This document shows, piece by piece, positions 19,799 through 28,681 of a stretch of 64,000 nt of DNA. The stretch comes from Clostridiales bacterium (lineage in GTDB: Bacteria > Bacillota > Clostridia > Lachnospirales > Lachnospiraceae): NCBI GenBank assembly GCA_012519195.1, contig JAAYQP010000151.1, positions 1 to 64,000 on the forward strand, in the 5' to 3' direction. A program made the translations under genes and the position numbers. How positions within the stretch are numbered: the first letter of the stretch is position 1; each line of letters begins with the position of its first letter. The notes under the pieces were generated by a model. It saw only the letters and a program-made list of their open reading frames with translations. It was not told the origin of the DNA and searched no databases.

Positions 19799-21205
19799 AT
19801 GATGAATATTCAAGAATCTAAGAAACAAAATAAAGTTAATATTCGGCCGATTACATACTTGCTCTTCGGCCTAACTTTCCTTACGATCATTTTATTGTCG
19901 ATGATGTTTGGTAATCGAAAGGATGCGGTCTATTTAAGGACGGATAAGATTAATCAGGTAGATAATTTAGAAGATTCCGCTTTCCAAAGCAAGGAAGAAG
20001 AGATCCTTGCCCTTGTACATAATATTGATTTAAGCAAGCAGCAGATTACTTTATTTAATATTCATACGGGTCATATGTTGACCCTGTCCTATACTGGTGG
20101 AAGTAATATAACAGATAAGTATGGCCAGGTTACTACGATAGGACAAATCCCTGTAGGATCTATAGTGGAGGTAGGATATCTCGCAAGCATAGATAAATTG
20201 GTAAGCTTGCAAGTGTCAAACAAGGCCTGGGAATATGTCGATGTTAATAACCTTACAATTGATCCAAGCGCCAAGATAATGAAGATCGGATCGATGCAAT
20301 ATAAGTATACGGATAAGCTATTCATTCTAAACGGAGAAGACTTTATTACGGTAGAGCATCTTGCCAAACAAGATCAGTTGACAATTCGTGGATATGATCA
20401 AATTATCTGGTCAATTACCGTTACCAAGGGACATGGTACTGTAAGATTGGTGGATGTGGAAGCTTTTCTTGGAGGTAATGTAACGGTTGGCTATGAGGCT
20501 ACGAAGGAGATAGAAGAGGATCTGGTAATTACTGTACGGGAAGGTAATTATAATCTTACCGTGGAAAATGGGGAATATAGTGCTACCAAAAATGTTACTA
20601 TTTATCGAGATGAAGAAACCGTGGTTTCCTTAAGTGATATGGGCCCAATCGAAGAGGAAAAGAGTCGTATAACATTTGAGATCTCCCCCTTTGGTGCAGA
20701 TCTATTCATTGATGGAGAATTAACCTCCTATGCAAATCCAGTGAGCCTAGCCTATGGAAAGCATGATATTCAAGTTTCCCTTGGAGGATATACTACCTAT
20801 CGTGGGGTCTTGAATGTAAAAGAATTTGATCAAGTAATCAAAATAGGATTGCCTGAGACCTCAAGTAAAAAAGAGGTAAGTGTATCGGTTGAAGAAGATG
20901 ATAACTCCGCTGATACTGAAGTTACGGAAATGAATATTTCACAAGTGGAAGTGGAAGTAGATTCAAATAAAGATTATATGATTGATGAGGATCATTTTAT
21001 CTATGTTCAGTCACCAGAAGGTGCCTCGATTTACCTAAATGGTGCTTATATGGGGAAATCTCCTGTAGGCTTTGAAAAGCTTATTGGAAAGCATATTCTA
21101 ACCCTTATTAAAGATGGATATTTAACGAAAAGTTATACCATAGAAGTGGAAGATGATGGGCTAGATCGCTATCTTACATATCCAGATTTAGTACCGATGG
21201 ATTGA
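19799..21205 (+). CDS. Membrane-anchored PEGA-domain protein
   Basis: N-terminal TM; two PEGA-like motifs (SPFGADLFIDGELTSYANPVSLAYGKHDIQVSLGGY; SPEGASIYLNGAYMGKSPVGFEKLIGKHILTLIKDGY). Confidence 0.8.
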   Translation: MMNIQESKKQNKVNIRPITYLLFGLTFLTIILLSMMFGNRKDAVYLRTDKINQVDNLEDSAFQSKEEEILALVHNIDLSKQQITLFNIHTGHMLTLSYTGGSNITDKYGQVTTIGQIPVGSIVEVGYLASIDKLVSLQVSNKAWEYVDVNNLTIDPSAKIMKIGSMQYKYTDKLFILNGEDFITVEHLAKQDQLTIRGYDQIIWSITVTKGHGTVRLVDVEAFLGGNVTVGYEATKEIEEDLVITVREGNYNLTVENGEYSATKNVTIYRDEETVVSLSDMGPIEEEKSRITFEISPFGADLFIDGELTSYANPVSLAYGKHDIQVSLGGYTTYRGVLNVKEFDQVIKIGLPETSSKKEVSVSVEEDDNSADTEVTEMNISQVEVEVDSNKDYMIDEDHFIYVQSPEGASIYLNGAYMGKSPVGFEKLIGKHILTLIKDGYLTKSYTIEVEDDGLDRYLTYPDLVPMD

Positions 21206-21325
21206 TAAATGATATCCTGATTTTAACCACCCTTAGGGGTTGTAGGTTTCTGTCGTACAAGGAATGATTCTTTATAATTAAATCAAAACATGGAGCATTG
21301 TCACAATATGTGTCAATCGATTTTT

Positions 21326-21396
21326 AAGTCCCTCTCTTTTCAAACAAGCTTGTATAAGCTATAATGATTGTAAAATTATGGAAAAGAGAGGGGCTT
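21326..21396 (+). promoter_or_regulatory. Hairpin whose 3' arm contains the SD of the downstream gene
   Basis: AAGTCCCTCTCTTTTC (21326-21341) pairs with GAAAAGAGAGGGGCTT (21381-21396), one G-U; ATG at 21400; TATAAT in the loop. Confidence 0.55.
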
Positions 21397-21399
21397 TTT

Positions 21400-22530
21400 A
21401 TGGTACAATATCTTATGGAAGAAAATATTATGATTTATATTTTTGCTGGGCTATGTGGCTTGGGATTTCTAACCCGATTCATCTTGAATTTGGTATATAA
21501 TCGATTAGTACGGGAAACAGATAATATGGGAGCCACCAAAAATAAACAGTTAAAGCATATGAAATTAAAGTTTGAAACCTGCTATAAGTTAAAGATTGGT
21601 GTGAATAATGTGGATACATTTGTGGATAAGAACATATTAAAGTATAGATTTTGTGGATTTTTATTATCCACATGGGAGAATTTTGGTGGACAAGTTCTTT
21701 ATCTAACCCTACTACTTGTGCCTGTAAGTGCGGTGTTTGGGGCTTTTTATGATTGTGAACAGGATACGATCTTATTAACGGGGGCTGTGGGTATCCTTGC
21801 AAGTGCAATTTTGATACTTGTGGATAAAAGTATTAATTTGTCGAATAAAAAGGTTTTAATTAAATTAGGCCTAGAAGATTACTTTGAGAATTTCTGTAAA
21901 GTAAGATTAGAGCAGGAAGCTTTCCATCCTGAGGAGTTAGAAAAATACCGTCGGGAGTATTTTGAGGCAATTGAAGCAAGTCAGCAGGTAAGTGCTACAG
22001 CAGTGAAATCAGAGCCCAAGGAGGAGTTGGATCGTAGAAGAGAGGCGAGACTTAGAAAAGAAGAAGAAAAACGCCTACAAGCACTAAAAAGGGCTGAAGA
22101 ACAGAAGAGGTTAGAGGAAGCGCGACTGGAAGAAGAAAAAAGAAGGATGGAAGAAAGAAAACGGTTGGCTGCCAAACGAAGGGAAGAGGAGTTAAAGAAG
22201 CTAGAGGAAGAAAGGTTGGCTTTGGAGGCTAGAAAAGCGGAAGCAAAAAGAAAGGCAGAGGAAAGGCAGCAGCAAAAACTTCTCAGGCAACAAAAGAATG
22301 ATGATAACATGAAGAAGCTATTACATAATTTGAATGATGATTTATTTGGAACCGATGATAAAGGCGATCTAGATTTATTAATAGATCCTATAGAAGAGAT
22401 TGCTCCAGATCAGGAGCATATTGAACCAGTGCAGGCGCCTAAGATTTCTGAAAGTAAGAAAAAAGTAAAAAAAGTTAGTGCTCAGGAACAAAAACTTGTG
22501 GAGGATATTTTAAAAGAATTTTTTGCATAG
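21400..22530 (+). CDS. Membrane protein with long charged coiled coil (RRREARLRKEEEKR..)
   Basis: Two TM segments then Glu/Arg/Lys-rich coiled coil; start at the ATG after AGAGGGG. Confidence 0.6.
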   Translation: MVQYLMEENIMIYIFAGLCGLGFLTRFILNLVYNRLVRETDNMGATKNKQLKHMKLKFETCYKLKIGVNNVDTFVDKNILKYRFCGFLLSTWENFGGQVLYLTLLLVPVSAVFGAFYDCEQDTILLTGAVGILASAILILVDKSINLSNKKVLIKLGLEDYFENFCKVRLEQEAFHPEELEKYRREYFEAIEASQQVSATAVKSEPKEELDRRREARLRKEEEKRLQALKRAEEQKRLEEARLEEEKRRMEERKRLAAKRREEELKKLEEERLALEARKAEAKRKAEERQQQKLLRQQKNDDNMKKLLHNLNDDLFGTDDKGDLDLLIDPIEEIAPDQEHIEPVQAPKISESKKKVKKVSAQEQKLVEDILKEFFA

Positions 22531-22621
22531 AAACTCGATTTATATAGAATAATCATTGAATATAGAGTTTGTCTTTGTTAAAATAGAAGAAAATTGAAAA
22601 TGAAAAGTGAGGTTATTCAAC

Positions 22622-23971
22622 ATGGCAAATAGGGTATCATTTGATTATTCTACAGCAAAAAATTTTATATCTCCTTCAGAAGTAGAAAAGGCAAAGGCCC
22701 TGGCGGAAGCAGCGAAAGCACAGCTTATAAACCGTACAGGTGCGGGAAATGACTACTTAGGATGGATTGACCTTCCTGTAAATTATGATAAAGAAGAGTT
22801 TGATCGTATAAAAAAGGCTGCAGCAAAGATTCAAAGTGATTCTGAGGTTCTGGTAGTTATCGGAATTGGTGGATCTTATCTTGGAGCTAGAGCTGCAATT
22901 GAATTTTTAAGACATAGCTTCTATAATTCTGTTTCAAAAGAAATTAGAAAAACACCAGAGATCTATTATTGTGGTAATAACATCAGTAGTACTTATATGA
23001 AGCACTTAATGGATGTTATTGGTGATCGAGATTTCTCAGTTAATGTTATAAGTAAATCTGGAACTACTACGGAACCTGCGATTGCATTCCGTATCTTTAA
23101 GAAGAAGCTAATTGAAAAGTATGGTAAGGAAAATGCAGCAAAGAGAATCTATGCTACTACGGACAAGGCAAAGGGTGCTCTTAAAAGTCTTGCTACCGCT
23201 GAAGGCTATGAAACTTTTGTTGTACCAGACGATGTAGGTGGCCGTTACTCCGTACTGACAGCCGTAGGTCTACTTCCGATCGCAGTAAGTGGTGCTGATA
23301 TTACAAAGCTGATGGAAGGTGCAGCAAGTATGCGTGAGCATTGCTTAAATAGTTCCTATGAAGAGAATGATGCGATACAGTATGCTGTTGCAAGGAATAT
23401 ATTATTACACAAGGGAAAAAATATTGAAATACTAGTAAACTATGAACCGTCCCTCCATTATGTCTCCGAGTGGTGGAAACAGCTTTATGGAGAGAGTGAA
23501 GGCAAGGATCAAAAGGGAATCTATCCTGCATCCGTAGACTTCACAACGGATTTACACTCTATGGGACAATTTATACAGGACGGAACCCGGATTATGTTTG
23601 AAACGGTAATTAACCTCGAAAAATCCTCCGATGAAATTATTCTAGAGGCGGAAGAAGAGGATCTGGATGGATTAAATTATCTAGCTGGAAAAACCATGGA
23701 TTTTGTTAACAAGAGTGCGATGAAGGGTACTTTACTTGCACATACGGATGGAAATGTTCCAAACTTTGTTGTAAATCTACCGGAACAAAATGAATTCTAT
23801 TTAGGAGAGCTTTTCTATTTCTTCGAATTTGCTTGTGGAATCAGTGGTTATCTACTTGGAGTAAACCCTTTTGATCAACCAGGTGTAGAAAGCTATAAGA
23901 AGAATATGTTTGCTCTTCTTGGAAAACCAGGATTTGAAGCACAAAGAGAGGAATTATTAAAGAGATTATAG
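22622..23971 (+). CDS. pgi: Glucose-6-phosphate isomerase
   Basis: [38 protein letters not shown] after gaggtt. Confidence 0.96.
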   Translation: MANRVSFDYSTAKNFISPSEVEKAKALAEAAKAQLINRTGAGNDYLGWIDLPVNYDKEEFDRIKKAAAKIQSDSEVLVVIGIGGSYLGARAAIEFLRHSFYNSVSKEIRKTPEIYYCGNNISSTYMKHLMDVIGDRDFSVNVISKSGTTTEPAIAFRIFKKKLIEKYGKENAAKRIYATTDKAKGALKSLATAEGYETFVVPDDVGGRYSVLTAVGLLPIAVSGADITKLMEGAASMREHCLNSSYEENDAIQYAVARNILLHKGKNIEILVNYEPSLHYVSEWWKQLYGESEGKDQKGIYPASVDFTTDLHSMGQFIQDGTRIMFETVINLEKSSDEIILEAEEEDLDGLNYLAGKTMDFVNKSAMKGTLLAHTDGNVPNFVVNLPEQNEFYLGELFYFFEFACGISGYLLGVNPFDQPGVESYKKNMFALLGKPGFEAQREELLKRL

Positions 23972-24049
23972 GAACTATAAGCAGCCGAATAATTTTTATC
24001 ACAGGATTTGTCTGCTGTCACAGAAATAGCAACATGGGAGTATAATATA

Positions 24050-24235
24050 TTAAAAGTAATTTAGGTAACGAGTGCGGTAGTTGGGATAGGGTACATATCT
24101 TTGATTATTCGCAACCGAATCCCCTTTTACCTCATGTTGAGTGTGAACAGATTACTGCCTTGATACCTTACCAGAAACATTCGGCTGCTTAACATAGATA
24201 TGACAATCCGCCCCTTTTACGTAGGTAAGAGGGGC
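24050..24235 (+). ncRNA. Structured ncRNA candidate, possibly 6S-like
   Basis: TATAAT at 24041-24046; long-range pairings GGTAA/TTACC and GGTAGT/ATTACTGCC; final 13-bp hairpin CCGCCCCTTTTAC-GTAG-GTAAGAGGGGCGG; no ORF. Confidence 0.42.
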
Positions 24236-24306
24236 GGAATTGTTTGTGGAGGAAAAGGCTGGGTCCATATCCTAGCTTATATTGACTAATCTGCTTTTTG
24301 TGGATT

Positions 24307-24969
24307 TTATGGCATGATGGAAACATATTGGTACATTAGGATGAAGTGGCACATGCTTCCACCCATTACAAACAGATGAAAAATCTCATGGGAACCGAAA
24401 TACTTAAACTTTTGATTAAAGATAGGAAATTTTAAAGCATAGATTATGCCACCTATAGTATAAATAATACCACCAGCTAACAACCATGCAAAACCAGCTG
24501 GAGGAAGGGAATTAATGAGCTGAGTAAAGGTCAAAATGCAAGTCCACCCCATTGCAATATAGACAATGGAAGAGAACCATTTTGGACAGTTCACCCAAAA
24601 GCCTGTAACTATAATACCGATAATCGCTAACACCCAGATGAATGTAAGAAGAGCTATTCCGGTGGTACCACCAAGTGCAATGACACAAATGGGGGTATAG
24701 GTACCGGCTATTAATACATAGATCATCATGTGATCGAACTTCTTTAGCCGCTGCGTCACCTTTTCCGAGCTCTTAATACTATGATAAACGGTGCTGGCCG
24801 TATATAAAAGAATCATACTTACAATAAAGATAGCCAATGATATAATATGAATAGGATCCGGATGAGAGGCTGCCTTAATTAATAATGGTGTTGCGGCAAG
24901 TAAAGCCATTAAAGTGCCAATAAAGTGAGTAATTGCACTCCCAGGGTCTTTCATTTTTTGTATAGACAT
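24307..24969 (-). CDS. Hemolysin III / PAQR-family membrane protein
   Basis: DPGSAITHFIGTLMAL.. TASTVYHS.. HEIFHLFVMGGSMCHF. Confidence 0.9.
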   Translation of the reverse strand: MSIQKMKDPGSAITHFIGTLMALLAATPLLIKAASHPDPIHIISLAIFIVSMILLYTASTVYHSIKSSEKVTQRLKKFDHMMIYVLIAGTYTPICVIALGGTTGIALLTFIWVLAIIGIIVTGFWVNCPKWFSSIVYIAMGWTCILTFTQLINSLPPAGFAWLLAGGIIYTIGGIIYALKFPIFNQKFKYFGSHEIFHLFVMGGSMCHFILMYQYVSIMP

Positions 24970-25211
24970 GATTATTATCACTCCTTTTAAGTAATACTAA
25001 ACTAGATAACAGCGAAACAAATTAAATACCCATGTCATAAAGTTAGTATTTGATTAATTGTTATGTAATATACATCACGAGGTGATGATATTCATCATCT
25101 AGTAATGGAAACTACATGATGTATAAATATATACTACAATATAATTCTTAAAAATGCAATACCAAAATATTATTTCCGATTCATAACAAATATGTTATAA
25201 TATTCACGGTA

Positions 25212-25307
25212 GGCGGATTAATTCCTGCATATCAATGTACTTACTGAGCTTGTTCAAGTAAGTACATTGATATACAGGAATTAGCAGTGTGAGCAGCTTA
25301 ATCCGCC
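25212..25307 (+). repeat. ~96-nt long inverted repeat at the predicted 5' end of the DUF951/HD-GYP transcript
   Basis: GGCGGATTAA/TTAATCCGCC outer arms; TAATTCCTGCATATCAATGTACTTACT / AGTAAGTACATTGATATACAGGAATTA inner arms (1 mismatch), 11-nt loop; extended -10 TGTTATAAT at 25193-25201. Confidence 0.85.
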
Positions 25308-25374
25308 GTAACGTAGTAATATCAGCGATGTTATTTTTCTAAAAAGCAATTTCAATCGATTAGGAGGGCTAAGA

Positions 25375-25557
25375 ATGGATTTGTATGTGGGTGATATAAT
25401 TAAGTTAAAAAAGCAGCATCCCTGTGGCAATAGTGAATGGGAAATTCTTAGAACCGGTATGGATTTTCGCCTGAAATGTCTTGGCTGCGGACATCAGGTT
25501 ATGTTACCCAGAAAGCAGGTTGAAAAAAGTATCAGGCAGGTTAGAAAGTCAGAGTAG
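25375..25557 (+). CDS. DUF951-family small protein
   Basis: 60 aa: GDIIKLKKQHPCGNSEWEILRTGMDFRLKCLGCGHQVMLPRKQVEKSI; aggaggg RBS. Confidence 0.9.
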   Translation: MDLYVGDIIKLKKQHPCGNSEWEILRTGMDFRLKCLGCGHQVMLPRKQVEKSIRQVRKSE

Positions 25558-25635
25558 TTCAATGCAGCTTTGTATGGGTGTGATGAGGGTAGAGTTGTAA
25601 ATTACATAAGAAAAGTAAAGGGGTTGGATTTTACA

Positions 25636-26700
25636 ATGGAGATAATCAGGATACGAACTGATCAAGCGCGAGCTGGTATGGTTGTGGCAACGGATGTATA
25701 CTCTTCTCAAAATCAATTAATTCTTACCAGAGGAACAATATTAAACGAAAAAATGATTACAAAGCTAAGGTTCTACCATATTTTCGGCCTTAATGTATTT
25801 CCGAAGAAGGAAGAAGTAAAAGAGGAATCTTATATTGATGCCTTGCGGAACACTCAAGAATTTAAGAAGTTTAATCGTACCTATGTTGAGACCATGAATA
25901 AGGTGGAAGGAACATTTAACGGAATTATCAGTGGTGATGAGCAAATTGAAATTGATCAGCTCTTGCAGGAGACGAATCGAATTCTTAAGGAGGCTCGTAA
26001 CGGTGCCCATGTAATGGAGATGCTTCACGGTATACGTAACTATGATGATATGACCTATGTACATAGTGTGAATGTATCCCTGATTTGTAATATATTTGCG
26101 GGATGGTTAAAACTATCGCCGGAGGATACCGGAGCATTAACACTGGCAGGTCTGCTCCATGATATTGGTAAGATGATGATACCAAAAGAAATTCTTCGGA
26201 AATCTGGAAAGCTAACAGAGGATGAGTACGAAATTATAAAGTCTCATACCATAAAAGGGTTCCAGGCTTTAAAAGATCAGCCAATAGATATCAGAGTAAA
26301 ATATGCTGCATTAATGCATCACGAAAGACAGGATGGCTCAGGATATCCGAATCATTTCCGTGGTAATCAAATCGAGGAGTTTGCAAAGATTATAGCAGTT
26401 GCTGATGTTTATGATGCAATGACATCCAATCGATCCTATCGAAAAGCATTCTGCCCATTTGAAGTTGTTGAAAAATTTGAACAGGAAGGCTTCTTAAAAT
26501 ATGATCCCAAGTATCTGATGGTATTTTTAGAACGTATCGTAGAATCCTACCTACATAATATTGTTCGACTCAGTGATGGACGGGAAGGAGAAGTTGTATT
26601 AATCAATAAATTAGCCTTATCCAAACCTATGGTTCGGGTAGGTGACACCTTTATAGACTTATCGAAAGAGCATAATTTGACCATTGAGGAAATAATTTAA
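25636..26700 (+). CDS. HD-GYP domain protein (putative c-di-GMP phosphodiesterase)
   Basis: LLHDIGKMMIPKEIL.. MHHERQDGSGYPNHF.. HD-GYP motifs. Confidence 0.93.
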   Translation: MEIIRIRTDQARAGMVVATDVYSSQNQLILTRGTILNEKMITKLRFYHIFGLNVFPKKEEVKEESYIDALRNTQEFKKFNRTYVETMNKVEGTFNGIISGDEQIEIDQLLQETNRILKEARNGAHVMEMLHGIRNYDDMTYVHSVNVSLICNIFAGWLKLSPEDTGALTLAGLLHDIGKMMIPKEILRKSGKLTEDEYEIIKSHTIKGFQALKDQPIDIRVKYAALMHHERQDGSGYPNHFRGNQIEEFAKIIAVADVYDAMTSNRSYRKAFCPFEVVEKFEQEGFLKYDPKYLMVFLERIVESYLHNIVRLSDGREGEVVLINKLALSKPMVRVGDTFIDLSKEHNLTIEEII

Positions 26701-26737
26701 AAAAATAGAAATGAATGTTCAGTAATAAAAATAGTTG

Positions 26738-26814
26738 CTTCTTACTTAGGAAATACTTGTCCAGTCATTTCGAACTGACATAAGGGATTTCTAAGATAAG
26801 AGGCAACTTTTTTA
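26738..26814 (+). terminator. Long hairpin terminator after the HD-GYP gene
   Basis: AGTTGCTTCTTACTTAGGAAAT .. ATTTCTAAGATAAGAGGCAACT-TTTTTT. Confidence 0.65.
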
Positions 26815-26876
26815 AGATCAATTCATAACCTAAAAAGGGTATGCTGGTAATAAGTTAAAATTAAAAATATATGTAT

Positions 26877-27212
26877 TTAGATAAATATAAATTGAACTAG
26901 TAACATGTAGACCAAAGTACCACCTGCAATGCTTAGTAGAGTGCTATTTTTCCATAGATGTAATATGACAATGATTGCAATGCTAATTATTTCAGGGATA
27001 CCATTGGGGGGATTCGTAAAAGAAATATCCTTAAGGCAATATATAACCAACATTCCAATGATCGTATAAGGAAGAATATCGGCCAAATACTTAATGTATT
27101 TTGGTATTTCCTTTTTTTCTGGGAATAAGAGAAAAGGGAGTGCTCTCGTCAGTATGGTCCCTAGGGAAATAATTGTGAAAAATAGGATTAGTTGTGTTCT
27201 TGTATAATTCAT
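26877..27212 (-). CDS. azlD: Branched-chain amino acid transport protein AzlD-like
   Basis: Small multi-TM protein; overlaps the end of azlC. Confidence 0.82.
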   Translation of the reverse strand: MNYTRTQLILFFTIISLGTILTRALPFLLFPEKKEIPKYIKYLADILPYTIIGMLVIYCLKDISFTNPPNGIPEIISIAIIVILHLWKNSTLLSIAGGTLVYMLLVQFIFI

Positions 27213-27907
27213 TCTAGTTTCCCCCCTAATATAGGTTTCTTTAATATTGTAACAAGAAATAATATCATTACCATGGCGGGAATTATAAAACTCGAGGCTC
27301 CAAAGAATACGCGGCAAATAATGGCACTAAGTATGCCAACAATTGCTGGAAGGTGGTTAGTCGTAGATTTCCATTGATTGATAAGGATAACTACAAATAA
27401 TGCTGTGAGGACAAAATCTAAGCCCTTGGTGTTAAAGGTAACCATACTGCCTAGAATTCCTCCAAGTAAAGAACCCAAGATCCAGTAGATATGATCTAGG
27501 AGAGCTATAAAGAAGAGAAACCAATTACGATTCACTCCTTCTGGGGGATCGGTAGAGCATAAAATGGAGAAAGTCTCATCAGTCAAAGCAAATATAAGGT
27601 AAGGTTTCATTTTACCGGTACCCTGGAATTTTTTTAGCATAGAAATACCATAAAAAACATGCCTTGCGTTCACCATGATCGTTATAAGAAAAGCTCCTAA
27701 AGGATCAAAATTTGCAGCAAGCAAGGCCACCATGACAAATTGCATGGATCCCGCATAAATAAAAATACTAGCAATAAGAATCCAAAATAGAGAGAAGCCT
27801 TTACTGTCCATGAGAATACCGTAAGCGGTTCCCAGAACAAGGTATCCGGTGAATACCGGTATGGTATGTGGTACTGCAGCCTTTAAAGCTGCTCTAATCT
27901 GCTTCAT
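27209..27907 (-). CDS. azlC: AzlC-family branched-chain amino acid permease
   Basis: LKAAVPHTIPVFTGYLVLGTAYGILM.. NARHVFYGISML. Confidence 0.9.
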   Translation of the reverse strand: MKQIRAALKAAVPHTIPVFTGYLVLGTAYGILMDSKGFSLFWILIASIFIYAGSMQFVMVALLAANFDPLGAFLITIMVNARHVFYGISMLKKFQGTGKMKPYLIFALTDETFSILCSTDPPEGVNRNWFLFFIALLDHIYWILGSLLGGILGSMVTFNTKGLDFVLTALFVVILINQWKSTTNHLPAIVGILSAIICRVFFGASSFIIPAMVMILFLVTILKKPILGGKLE

Positions 27908-27926
27908 GTTAAAACTCCTCTCCTCC

Positions 27927-28340
27927 TTAATGCCCGTTAAGGGATCCAAGTAAAACTGGTTGAAAATTCTCTGTATCAGCGCATACAAATCCACGGTATT
28001 CTACGACTATTTTTTCGAGTATTGGCTTCACATAAGAGAAATCCTCTTCCAATAGCTGTATGGCAAATATGGTTTGTATCTTGTGATTCTTTATAAATGT
28101 CAGATCCGAGGGATCGGAAAATGAAAGGTCCAAGGATTCAAAATCCACGGTATTGGCATTTGAAAACTCTAACTCTAGGACATCCATTTCATTCCAAACT
28201 TCAACCGTAATTCCATCGGTATTCTCTAACAATGTAGCAATATCCTTAGCTCGAATTTGTGAAGGGGTCATATAGATAAGATTAAGATATTTTTTAACCG
28301 GTTTCTGTTCCGTTTTTTTTCGCTTCTTTTTATTCGCCAT
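27927..28340 (-). CDS. Conserved-looking hypothetical protein
   Basis: 137 aa, basic N-terminus then acidic alpha/beta sequence; just upstream of azlC. Confidence 0.55.
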   Translation of the reverse strand: MANKKKRKKTEQKPVKKYLNLIYMTPSQIRAKDIATLLENTDGITVEVWNEMDVLELEFSNANTVDFESLDLSFSDPSDLTFIKNHKIQTIFAIQLLEEDFSYVKPILEKIVVEYRGFVCADTENFQPVLLGSLNGH

Positions 28341-28681
28341 ATCTTGTTTTAAGCCTCCTTTGTAGGTGATTATCTTATATAATTGACCAAATTATATATG
28401 TTAAGCTGAATATGATCTTACGATAAGAATAGTAGCAGATTAATATTTATAAAGCTATAGTGATAAATTATATTATAATTGCTTGAAATATGCAATAATT
28501 CCATATTAAATTGAATATTTCATCAATCAAATACTAAATAATGATCTTATAATGGTAAATATTTAAAATAAATAATTGAAAACTAAAATCATATGTGTTA
28601 TAGTAGTTATATAACAGACAATATATTGTTTAAAATATGAATGAAATACTATTGTAATAAGCCTTAAAGGAGGTAATCGCA

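Noticed and set aside
21981-22310. 109-aa minus-strand Ser/Phe/Leu-rich ORF
   Set aside because: Antisense shadow of the Glu/Lys/Arg-rich coiled coil of the + strand gene.
28341-28681. CIRCE or CtsR operator upstream of clpB
   Set aside because: Looked for TTAGCACTC-N9-GAGTGCTAA and GGTCAAA-type repeats; none convincing in the AT-rich upstream region.
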